In this document: positions 51,847 to 59,874 of the stretch, piece by piece
Numbering within the stretch: the stretch's first letter is position 1
How the letters are laid out: every line of letters begins with the position of its first letter
NCBI RefSeq assembly: GCF_019599505.1
Contig: NZ_RKLT01000018.1
Span: forward strand, 1 to 64,000
Direction of reading: 5' to 3'
Length of the DNA: 64,000 nucleotides
Origin: Haloarcula nitratireducens
GTDB taxonomy: Archaea > Halobacteriota > Halobacteria > Halobacteriales > Haloarculaceae
Made by a program: the position numbers and the translations under genes
The notes under the pieces: model-generated
Databases searched by the model: none
Seen by the model: only the letters and a program-made list of their open reading frames with translations
Told to the model about the DNA's origin: nothing

Positions 51847-52075
51847 AATCCTGAGGCTGGATAACAGAGCGCTCCGGCAGTAAATCGGCCGTCTTAGCGG
51901 TTTTCGGCCGCCAATCCTAAGGTTGGAATAGTAACACGAACTTCGAAACCTAAGGTTGGAATCGTAACAAATCCATAATTAGCATACCTAAGTGCAATAT
52001 TCACCAGTTTAAGACGCTCTAAGGCTGCATCCACGAATCCAAGACCCACGACGAAATCCTGAGGCTGGATGTTAC
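51847..52075. repeat. Cluster of CCTNAGG-TTGGA repeats
   Basis: At least four copies of AATCCTRAGGYTGGA: CCTGAGG at 51850, CCTAAGG at 51916, CCTAAGG at 51949 and CCTGAGG at 52058; three are followed by ATAAC, ATAGTAAC/ATCGTAAC or TGTTAC. Each contains the palindrome CCTNAGG in the same orientation. Degenerate versions occur near 51986 and 52017. It is AT-richer than the surroundings. An iteron-like or protein-binding role is possible. Confidence 0.5.
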
Positions 52076-52282
52076 GGCCGCAATCCAGCCCTACACCGTG
52101 CTTCGGAATTTTATGGCTGTCATATCGACTTCTGTACCTCCAAAATCGTCCAAAGGAAGGGTGGGGTACAGGTGTGAAACCAGTGCGTTCCACAGGCCGA
52201 CCACAATCACAGCAAAACTAGCGTGAATAGCCAAAATATCAGATTCGGAGAATAACGAGAACGGGACACGCTACCAGCCACC

Positions 52283-52711
52283 TCAACTAAACGGATTCGC
52301 CGGTGTCGCTAACCGAGTGATATCCTCAATCACATCGAAGTCGTCGTCGAACGAGTAGAGATACTCGATCTCTTCTCGGTGCATGTACGCAACGATAGTC
52401 GCATCCCCAAAGGAGAGCCCATCATATGTTTCGAACAGCGAAACCGCACTGGTGAAATCTTTCTGTGCTGCCTGCAGGACTTCGAACCCAGCGGACTGAT
52501 TCAGTCGTCGATACGTCTCGATAGCCGTCCCGTGACGTTTCCGACTATGAATCCAGTTCAGCGTCTCCAGGAGAATATAGTTCGTTACCCGTCCCGTCGG
52601 CAACTCGCCGTGATCCATGCCACGGACGATCCCCATCGCGACGTCGTGATGCTGGTCCTCGGTATCTGCCATCCCGATGAGAACACCCGTATCGACGACC
52701 GCAACCGCCAT
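52283..52711 (-). CDS. vapC: PIN-domain ribonuclease toxin (VapC-like)
   Basis: A 142-aa PIN protein: MAVAVVDTGVLIGMADTEDQ with the first Asp, 'RVTNYILLETLNWIHSRK' with Glu, 'ETYDGLSFGDATIVAYMHRE' with Asp, and 'YLYSFDDDFDVIEDI' with the last Asp. All four acidic residues of the metal site are present. VapC proteins cut tRNA or rRNA when released. The ATG at 52711 shares a base with the stop of the antitoxin gene, a sign of coupling. Confidence 0.88.
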   Translation of the reverse strand: MAVAVVDTGVLIGMADTEDQHHDVAMGIVRGMDHGELPTGRVTNYILLETLNWIHSRKRHGTAIETYRRLNQSAGFEVLQAAQKDFTSAVSLFETYDGLSFGDATIVAYMHREEIEYLYSFDDDFDVIEDITRLATPANPFS

Positions 52712-52980
52712 CACTTGGACTCCGAGAAAGCGGCATCGTCCTCATACCCGCCGAGATCGTGTGTCTCCGACCCATCGCCACCCATCGGGACCGGCTCAAA
52801 ATCGTCGAACGCACCGTAATTTTGCTTGACGACCTCCACCGAGAGGTTCCCCTCGTCGTCGGCATCCCAGCGAAGTTTGTCGCCCGGTTCGATGTCGAGA
52901 CGCCGGCGAAGCGACGCCGGAATCGTCACCATTCCACGGTCGCTGACCTTTGTTTCCTCGGGTGCGTCGTCGGCTGCCAT
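52711..52980 (-). CDS. vapB: AbrB/MazE-type antitoxin (VapB-like)
   Basis: An 89-aa protein: residues about 10-52 are an AbrB (SpoVT) swapped-hairpin domain (TKVSDRGMVTIPASLRRRLD and IEPGDKLRWDADDEGNLSVE), and the tail is acidic (GYEDDAAFSESK), which is how such antitoxins cover the PIN active site. The start is the ATG at 52980. It overlaps vapC, and likely represses its own operon. Confidence 0.88.
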   Translation of the reverse strand: MAADDAPEETKVSDRGMVTIPASLRRRLDIEPGDKLRWDADDEGNLSVEVVKQNYGAFDDFEPVPMGGDGSETHDLGGYEDDAAFSESK

Positions 52981-53629
52981 ACTCGGTTGTACAGGACCAC
53001 TGCTGTTACATGTTGCGCCACTTGTGGGCGGCGCCGACTGGAACTGAACCGCGATCGAACTCGGCGACTGCCACGTTGTGACCCTCGTCAGAGAGATGCC
53101 GAGGCGACTCGGTTGAAGCTCCACTGCTACTGATGTCCCAATTAGCATTCGTCGACGCCAGCAAAACTACCTATAGGAGTGCCGGTCGGCGGCTGTTGCG
53201 CCTGCCGACTTAGCGACAGACACCGTCGCTGTCGTGACCCACCAAACATCCAGGTTCACTACCAACTTCCGACAACAACACACGCAGCCGATATCGAGGA
53301 GATCACTGCTGACGCTACCACCGCCGCTGTCTGGTAGCCGCAGTCCCCGAGAGCGCCCAGCGAGATTACTGAGTCACACGGATGTGATGAGTCCCACATC
53401 CTGAAACGCTTAGAAGAACTTGCAGAACCATTCGAGACAATTTATGGAAGTCCCTGAATCGCTGTGTGATCGCTTCGGAATATTACAGTTGTAGAACCAA
53501 CAGCGAGCCCGGACCAGCCATTGTCTGCTAGCTACAGACAACTTCGGACGACACTACCCACAATTTCTATGCACAATCTACCAATCTTAGTCGAAATATA
53601 TTTGTAACATCTCAAGATAATCAACGCCA
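52981..53629. other. Gene-poor interval before the DUF7344-like gene
   Basis: No gene is recognised. Around 53315-53360 the text CCGCCGCTGTCTGGTAGCCGCAG ... GAGAGCGCC is similar to the R1 core, so a degenerate R1 trace is possible. TATTTGTAAC near 53600 may be the promoter of the next gene. Confidence 0.35.
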
Positions 53630-53956
53630 ATGTGTAGTTTGGACAAGATATTAACTGCCCTTGCAGACAACCGACGGCGGACTACGCTCTATTATCTCCA
53701 AGAACATCAGACGCTACCACTTCCAGATGTAGCCGAACTCGTCGCCGAACGTGAACACGAAGCGACTGTTGCTGAGCTATCGGGTGAGGAAGTAAAACGA
53801 ATCTATCTCTCCCTCTATCATACGCATGTGCCTCGCTTAGTAGATGCAGCACTAGCACACTACGAACAGGAGGACGATCTCGTGGCAGCCACAGAAAACA
53901 CAGCGTCTGTCGTCGAGCGTGTCTGTGAGGACTTACAGCCACTCCGACGTGACTGA
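53630..53956 (+). CDS. DUF7344-like HTH protein, 108 aa
   Basis: A 108-aa protein: LDKILTALADNRRRTTLYYL and QEHQTLPLPDVAELVAEREH form the first helices of a winged-helix domain; EEVKRIYLSLYHTHVPRLVD with 'AALAHYEQEDDLV' is the recognition part. Such domains occur in haloarchaeal DUF7344 proteins ('ANERRR.VL..L..', 'LYH.HLPKL...G...Y'). Start is the ATG at 53630. It stands alone with about 1 kb of non-coding DNA downstream. Confidence 0.78.
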   Translation: MCSLDKILTALADNRRRTTLYYLQEHQTLPLPDVAELVAEREHEATVAELSGEEVKRIYLSLYHTHVPRLVDAALAHYEQEDDLVAATENTASVVERVCEDLQPLRRD

Positions 53957-54931
53957 AACGAGCGAGCGTCGTCAAACGGCTCCTGAAACGTCCTCTTCTG
54001 CACGTAATCGAGTTTGCCCGGCGATGACCCGATCGGCGGCTGTCAGGCCTGTTGACTCGTCGAAAGACGCCGTTACAGTCACGAACCAACAAACTCCCGG
54101 GTTCGATACTCAACAGTAGACAGCGACGCGCCATAATCGACGACGAGCAGATTATCGCCGATGTCGTCGACATCCTCGCCAATGCGACGCCAGACATCCG
54201 AGGTCGTCACCACAGTCTGGACACTCCATGGGCAACATGATAGCCCGACACCCCACCAGTCGAGACGATGGAACTCCCTGCGCTGTCAGTTGTTGTCGCC
54301 GGAGAGAGCGGTAGGTAATCGCAGCCTCCGGCGACATTCCCAATACGTGAATCGCCACTCGACAGTCCTCTCGCTAGCCAGATGAGGAGACTTGCCGACG
54401 CGATTACTATCCTTGGGAGAGCAGAACCCCAGACATTGCCGCCCTCGTAGTAGAACTGATGCGGATCTAGGACCTCACGCCGTCGTCAGTTTTCTGGAGG
54501 CTGCTAGCCTATTCGGCGAGCACACAATCCTTGATGTTGGGAACACCCAAGAAATCAGCGTCGTACCCATCGGAGACGTCGAGCCCGTAGCGCGCACGAA
54601 CTACCGCAGTATCCCCATGAGCTGCGGAGAATTCGCTGTCGCTCACTACAGTCACAGAATCGCGGACGTCACGCAAACAATCGGGATAGCAGATATACAA
54701 TCCCAATCAAATAGCCTCTCGGCTCGCGATTAGACCGCTGTCGGGGGCGCAGAGGATTGCGATTTCGGTTACGCTGCCAATTGGTTGCTATTGAGTCCGA
54801 GAAGCCTACATACTAGGGCTGCTTTGGCACCGAGAACCCACTGGAGTAGCTGGTAGAGAAACTGTGCAGCTGAGCAGACTGCGTGCCGCGATGCCGAACC
54901 TTCTTGCGTAACTCGTGTTGATGACAGTGTA
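53957..54931. other. Decayed interval without an intact gene
   Basis: No complete gene. A minus-strand frame at 54509-54706 reads TVVSDSEFSAAHGDTAVVRA and 'RYGLDVSDGYDADFLGVPNI', probably a piece of a soluble protein of unknown family. Near 54155-54235 the minus strand has MECPDCGDDLGCLASHWRGC, like a zinc-finger start that stops after 25 residues. Both suggest lost genes. Confidence 0.4.
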
Positions 54932-55393
54932 ATGAGAAACTCCGCTACCCAGCCGCGGGGAGACAAGCCCACAGCTGAACGGACTCCGTCAGTTGGCCAC
55001 CTACTGCTGGTCTGGGTTCTCGTCGGGTCGTCGTTCTGGAGTCTCGGTTTTTATCTGAGTGCTGCAATCCCTGCTGACGTTCCGCTCTCACGGATGGGGA
55101 TCGGACTGTTATTCGGAACTCTTGTTGTGGTCGTGCTCTGGATCAGCGGTTTCTATCCCTCGCTCTCGGCTAGTGGGTTGTATTTTATTACCGAACTACT
55201 TCTCAATCTAGTGCTGGTTCTTGGTATCGCCCCTGTACTATTTGCTACAGTCACGCCATGGGTGGACGTTGGGTTTCAGAGTACCTCGATTGGACTCGCA
55301 GCAACGTTCGTGTTTACTGACTCGGGAACACGGCTGCGAAACTGGTTTCGTCGACGCATGCGATCCGTGCTCAAACTACCGTCTGCAGACTAA
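54932..55393 (+). CDS. Membrane protein, 153 aa, four helices
   Basis: Segments: VGHLLLVWVLVGSSFWSLGF (about 21-40), MGIGLLFGTLVVVVLWISGF (about 55-74), GLYFITELLLNLVLVLGIAP (about 82-101) and VGFQSTSIGLAATFVFTDSG (about 112-131), then a basic end (RLRNWFRRRMRSVLK). No known motif. Start ATG at 54932. It is the last plus-strand gene before the transfer module, which lies on the other strand. Confidence 0.6.
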   Translation: MRNSATQPRGDKPTAERTPSVGHLLLVWVLVGSSFWSLGFYLSAAIPADVPLSRMGIGLLFGTLVVVVLWISGFYPSLSASGLYFITELLLNLVLVLGIAPVLFATVTPWVDVGFQSTSIGLAATFVFTDSGTRLRNWFRRRMRSVLKLPSAD

Positions 55394-55944
55394 CCACCCA
55401 CGCAGAGTCACGCTACGTTGACGGAATCAACGAACTATCTCGTGACTACGTCGCTCACCGCTGTTTGCTCTGGACTGTGGGCTAGTCTCCATGCACGCGA
55501 TGCTAACCAGCGGTCGGCCCTTACGTTGATTAGATAGTTGCTGGGGGTTGACGTCGTCTCCGGGTGCTATACTCGAGCCAGTTGCGACATCGAGCTGACC
55601 GTCATCGGGCTATCGTCACACTTGGTATCGAGGTGGATCGAGTATGTTGGGTGTCCAAGGTATTGACATTCGTTCGGGTGTCCTCAGTGTATCACGCTAT
55701 GGTTGGGTGTCCCCCTATTGTCGCGTCGAGTCAGTTCCGGGTAGAGTGGGGACATAGAGGGTCGTAGGGGATTTGGCTTCGAAGTGGATAAGAATCACCA
55801 TACGGTGCGGGGTCGAGAGGGTTCGAGGTGGCCCTTCGAAGTGGGTTTCGAGACGATAGCGAAAACTCCACTTCGAAGGCCACTTCGAAGGTGGGTTAGT
55901 CGGGGTCGAATCTCGTGGTCGAAAGGGTCAGACGAGAGCTGTAG
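55394..55944. other. Gene-poor region between membrane gene and transfer module
   Basis: No gene is seen; the last 170 bases have the CTTCGAAG cluster. Plus-strand short frames look random. The base content is higher in T and G on this strand than in the flanks. Confidence 0.4.
55777..55890. repeat. Cluster of four CTTCGAAG palindromes
   Basis: The 8-base palindrome CTTCGAAG occurs at 55777, 55834, 55871 and 55883 in 114 bases. Two copies have TGG(G) to the right (CTTCGAAGTGG), and two have CCA to the left (CCACTTCGAAGG), so the longer unit CCACTTCGAAG appears in both orientations. It lies 55 bases downstream of the VirD4-like stop. Possible transfer-related or regulatory protein sites. Confidence 0.55.
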
Positions 55945-58900
55945 TTATCTCTTAGAAACATGATATTCGGTCCCAGCTTGTTCGCGATAGTCACCCTCGG
56001 CAAGTGCGCCGGCATCAACTAGTTCGTCGAGGCGCTTCGAGATTGTGCGCCGGGAGACGTCGAGACTATCCCGCCCGTCGCTGGCCGCGAGGTCGTGAGC
56101 CTCGGAGACAGTGACAGCCTCGCCGTGGGCGAGGAGACAATCGTACAGCGCGCGGGCCCCATCGGAGACATCGAGGGCCTCAGCGTCGGGAACGTTGTCC
56201 ACCTTTCGTAGCGGCGTCACGTCACCGTTCTCTCGGAGTGCGAGAGCAGCCGCGGTTTCATCGGGATTGAGAACGACGAGATGCCACTCATCGTGAGCGG
56301 GGCGGTCGCCGTCGAATAGCCGCTCAGGAATCACTGGCTTCTTGACGCGCCGCCAACCGTCGCTCTCGTCAACGTCACCTGTAGTCGCAGGGTAGGCGTC
56401 GGCGTCAGAGAACACAGCAGCAATATCATCGAAGACAGCCAACTCTCGGTCCTCAGAGTCAGCCAGGATGTATGCCTCTCGCTCGGCGTCGAACCGCCAC
56501 ACAGTGCTCTCAGCGCCGTCTGGTCGAAGCATGATCTCGCCGTCAATTCGCAGGTCCCGTCGGTTGTAGAAGTGGGTTCCCTCAGCGTCGTCAGCACGCA
56601 CGAGCGCGGGGTCCGAGAGCGCGCCCTCGACACGCCGGGCGGCGTCGGGCCGTGCAACGAATAAACACCGTTCACCGCATTCATGGGCCTGTGCGAGGTT
56701 CCTAATCGTTTGGCCCGGCTTGGTACTCGTCTCGCACTCGGCCTCGACAGCAACGTCCTCGCCGCCTGTGAGCCGGTCAAGTGTTGGGTAGTCTTCGGCG
56801 AAGTTCTCGGCCACCACGCGCGTCTCAGCCAGTGACAGCGCCTCGACGTCGACGTCTCTCATCGGTTCGGGAGTGGCGCGGGCATCGGGGAGATCACCGT
56901 TGCCATCCTGCTGGACGATGTCGACGCACAAACCAAGGCGGGTCAGCGGAACGTAGCTGTCTCGAAGCAGCTGCCGGTGTTCGAGGCCGCCCGCGTTCTC
57001 GTCGTCGCCGCTGGCGAATACCTCGCTTTGGCCACGGTCAGTCGTCCGAAGGTGGGTTTCGCCATCGCGATGATCCCGGTCGAAAAGATCCTCGGGGACT
57101 CGCTCAACGATGTCCCACACGTCGGCGATACCATCGCCCTCGGCGTCGAGGTAGTCCCGTATCCGGGCCTCGGCGTCGCCCTTCGGAACGAACCCGCCGG
57201 TCTCGACGCCGTTGGTATGGATACTCTCGTCGAACACGGCTTTCAGTACGGCTCGTTCGCCGGCCTGCTTGTCGCGAGGAATATCGTCGTTGTCGGTCTC
57301 GATGTCACCACCTTCGCCGTAGAAGTGACTCGCCTGTCGCTGTTGGGCAGGTGACTCGGCCTCTTCGCCGTACTGCTCGACACTCTCGTGTTTGAGTTTC
57401 TGGAGGGCGTCGTCGGACAGCCCCGCCTCACCGGATGCCCGCTCTCGTGTCTCACCAATCGGCGGGAAGGCATCGACCTTGTACGAATGAGTCAATTCGT
57501 CATCGGCGTCGTGGGTGCGCATGTAGAAGCGATACTTCGAGAGATTCGTCAAATCCGCTTGTTCGACGTCACGAGAGTGTTGACCGGCAATCAGGCGCGC
57601 ATCATCGCGCCCGCCAGGATTGAACGAGATGAACGTCTCGCACTGGTTCTCGATGGCCTTCTGTACTCGTTCGGGAAGCTGATTCGAGGGGTTCTGACAC
57701 GAAAGGGTCAGACAGAACTCGAAGGCCCGCGCTTCTGAGAGGATACTCGCGATATCGGTGCGCTCAGAGACGATACTATCGAATTCGTCGCAGATAACGT
57801 AGAACGGCGGTGCGTCGGTGTTCTCCCGAACAGCAACCCAGGCACGACGAATGAGTGCTGTCGCGAACAGTCGCTTCTCGGTCTCTCCAGAGGAGGGGGC
57901 GTTTCGCACGACGACGACTTTCCCCTCGCGAACGACATCGCGGATGCTGACCGTCGACTCTCTCGCCGCTATCAGGTCTCGAATCGCGTCGTTCTGTATC
58001 CACTGGTCGAGTCGTCCTGCCAATGGTTCGAGATCGGCGTCGTCGAAGCCCTCGATGCGTTCAGCGGTTCGCTTGATGAACTGGAGCCGTTCCCGATCCA
58101 TCCACTCGGTGAACCGCTCGCGGTTCTCCTCGGCCGTACAGAGCGCCGCGAGATCGAGCAGCGTACAGGTCTTGCCCGATTTCGCCATCCCACGGATGAA
58201 CGTCCGGACGACGCGGTCCATCCGAGCACCCCAGTAGTTGTCTTGCCCGCCAGCGAGTGCGACCATACTCGCGAGATCATCACACAGCGCTTCGACAGTC
58301 GAGGCGAACTGCCGACTGTCGGGATCGGCATCGCTGGGTACTTCCAGGAAGTTGAATCGGACCTGCTTTTCGAACTCGTCGGTGAGATCGACAAAGACGA
58401 AATCCTCGCGGTCGCGGTCGTCGGGCCACTCCCGAACGAACTCATCAGCATCTTTCCCCTTTGGGTCGAAAATCAGCGCGCCATGCCCCCGCTGCATGAC
58501 CTGGCTAGCGAAGTTGACCAACCACGTTGTCTTTCCTTTCCCGGTCCCGCCGCCGACGAACTGGTGCGTCTCGAGGGTTTCTGGCGTCACACCAGCTTCG
58601 ACGCCGTGCCGACTCCCGAACCCGTACCAGTAGGGGTCGCCCACTGACGATTCATCGAGCATCGCGACCTGCTGGACGTCATCGTCAGCCCCAGCGACGT
58701 CATGAGCTTGGAAGTCGAAACGCGGCGTTCCCGGCGGAGTCCCCTCACCTGGCCGGGACATCGCCCAGCGCATCTTGTTCGTAGCAACGTGGTCAGCCTC
58801 GGGGACGTTCAGTAGGCCCGACACCTCCCGCTGGGCCTTGACGATACCGTGGTCAGCCCACTCTCGTTCGGCTGCTTTCTCGACGACGTTGCGCAGTTCG

Positions 58901-59874
58901 CGGCCGTCGAGCGGGTCGGGAACGAACGTCTGCTCTGCGTTGTTCTCGTAGAAATTTCGGAACATCCCGGCGGTGCTGCTAGCTCGGGAAATCGCGACAT
59001 CAGGATCGTCGGAGATAGCGAACACACGAAGGCACAGCCGCCAGCCTTTCTGGCCTTGCTGTTCTTCGAGAAGTTTGGCTACTTGCTTCTCGACTTTCGA
59101 GGGCGGGTATTCGATGGTCTCCCGCGTGAACAGCCGCCACTGTTTCTCGAACGTCGGTTCTCGAAGGTTCATCGCTAGCGACTTGATACTCGGGTCGCCC
59201 CGAACTCGCTCGTCACTACCGTCGAGGACGCCGTGGCCATTCTCGATACCGTCTGTCCAGTCTCGCTGGGCAGGTTTGAACTGGATCTGGACGACAACAT
59301 CGGCATCGGTCGCATCCTCGGCTTGCTGGCCGACCATCTCTTCGAGGATACTCCCCATTGGGTCCGTTGTGAACCCGGGTAGGTCCACGTTCTTGATCGG
59401 GTACAGCGTGTAGCGCCGGAGCTGTAATCGCGCCCCGGCGATATGTCGCCCCTCGACACCACTCCCGGAGAGTAACTCAGAGCAAGTTCGCGAGAGTTGT
59501 GAGTCAGGATATTGTGAGGTCAGTTGTCGTTCGAGAGGGCCATCCGTTCGGTCGTCGCCGGCAACGTAGCGAAGCGACAGCACGCGGTCGCCGCCGTCGT
59601 TGGGTCGCGTGTATCGCACTTCGAACGAGTGGGCCGGACTAATGTTCTCGTCACCACCACGGAGGAGGCCCGACGACGTTTCGACAGAATGCAGCGACTC
59701 CAGGACGCTGTCCATCGCCTCTATCCCGCCATTGTCACGGTTTGGTCGCACTGAGATTGCATCCCGCTCACCCGGTGAAGTCAACGCCTCGGCGAGGTCA
59801 GCGTCAACCTGCGTAGTTTCGTAGCCCGATGTCTCCGTGTCAGTCGTCGAAGCGAAGCGGTCGAGAAGGCCCAT
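55945..59874 (-). CDS. VirD4/TraG-like conjugation coupling ATPase, 1309 aa
   Basis: A large ATPase. About 430 N-terminal residues precede the RecA-like domain, which has Walker A GGGTGKGKTTWLVNFASQ (near residue 443), then LIFDPKGKDADEFVREWPD, and Walker B FYVICDEFDSIVSERTDIAS (near 695) followed by LTLSCQNPSNQLPE, the sensor typical of VirD4/TraG and HerA. Residues about 850-1220 are an acidic region of unknown fold. The last 80 (LYDCLLAHGEAVTVSEAHDL, SLDVSRRTISKRLDELVDAG) form a winged helix. It probably links DNA substrate to the secretion channel. Start ATG at 59874 overlaps the VirB4-like stop by one base. An unusually long member. Confidence 0.88.
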   Translation of the reverse strand: MGLLDRFASTTDTETSGYETTQVDADLAEALTSPGERDAISVRPNRDNGGIEAMDSVLESLHSVETSSGLLRGGDENISPAHSFEVRYTRPNDGGDRVLSLRYVAGDDRTDGPLERQLTSQYPDSQLSRTCSELLSGSGVEGRHIAGARLQLRRYTLYPIKNVDLPGFTTDPMGSILEEMVGQQAEDATDADVVVQIQFKPAQRDWTDGIENGHGVLDGSDERVRGDPSIKSLAMNLREPTFEKQWRLFTRETIEYPPSKVEKQVAKLLEEQQGQKGWRLCLRVFAISDDPDVAISRASSTAGMFRNFYENNAEQTFVPDPLDGRELRNVVEKAAEREWADHGIVKAQREVSGLLNVPEADHVATNKMRWAMSRPGEGTPPGTPRFDFQAHDVAGADDDVQQVAMLDESSVGDPYWYGFGSRHGVEAGVTPETLETHQFVGGGTGKGKTTWLVNFASQVMQRGHGALIFDPKGKDADEFVREWPDDRDREDFVFVDLTDEFEKQVRFNFLEVPSDADPDSRQFASTVEALCDDLASMVALAGGQDNYWGARMDRVVRTFIRGMAKSGKTCTLLDLAALCTAEENRERFTEWMDRERLQFIKRTAERIEGFDDADLEPLAGRLDQWIQNDAIRDLIAARESTVSIRDVVREGKVVVVRNAPSSGETEKRLFATALIRRAWVAVRENTDAPPFYVICDEFDSIVSERTDIASILSEARAFEFCLTLSCQNPSNQLPERVQKAIENQCETFISFNPGGRDDARLIAGQHSRDVEQADLTNLSKYRFYMRTHDADDELTHSYKVDAFPPIGETRERASGEAGLSDDALQKLKHESVEQYGEEAESPAQQRQASHFYGEGGDIETDNDDIPRDKQAGERAVLKAVFDESIHTNGVETGGFVPKGDAEARIRDYLDAEGDGIADVWDIVERVPEDLFDRDHRDGETHLRTTDRGQSEVFASGDDENAGGLEHRQLLRDSYVPLTRLGLCVDIVQQDGNGDLPDARATPEPMRDVDVEALSLAETRVVAENFAEDYPTLDRLTGGEDVAVEAECETSTKPGQTIRNLAQAHECGERCLFVARPDAARRVEGALSDPALVRADDAEGTHFYNRRDLRIDGEIMLRPDGAESTVWRFDAEREAYILADSEDRELAVFDDIAAVFSDADAYPATTGDVDESDGWRRVKKPVIPERLFDGDRPAHDEWHLVVLNPDETAAALALRENGDVTPLRKVDNVPDAEALDVSDGARALYDCLLAHGEAVTVSEAHDLAASDGRDSLDVSRRTISKRLDELVDAGALAEGDYREQAGTEYHVSKR

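Noticed and set aside
54392..54733. Plus-strand 113-aa frame
   Set aside because: No family-like sequence; the minus-strand fragment at 54509-54706 is the more protein-like reading.
55890..55925. GGGGTCGAATCTCG, resembling a tRNA T-arm
   Set aside because: No acceptor or anticodon stem can be folded around it.
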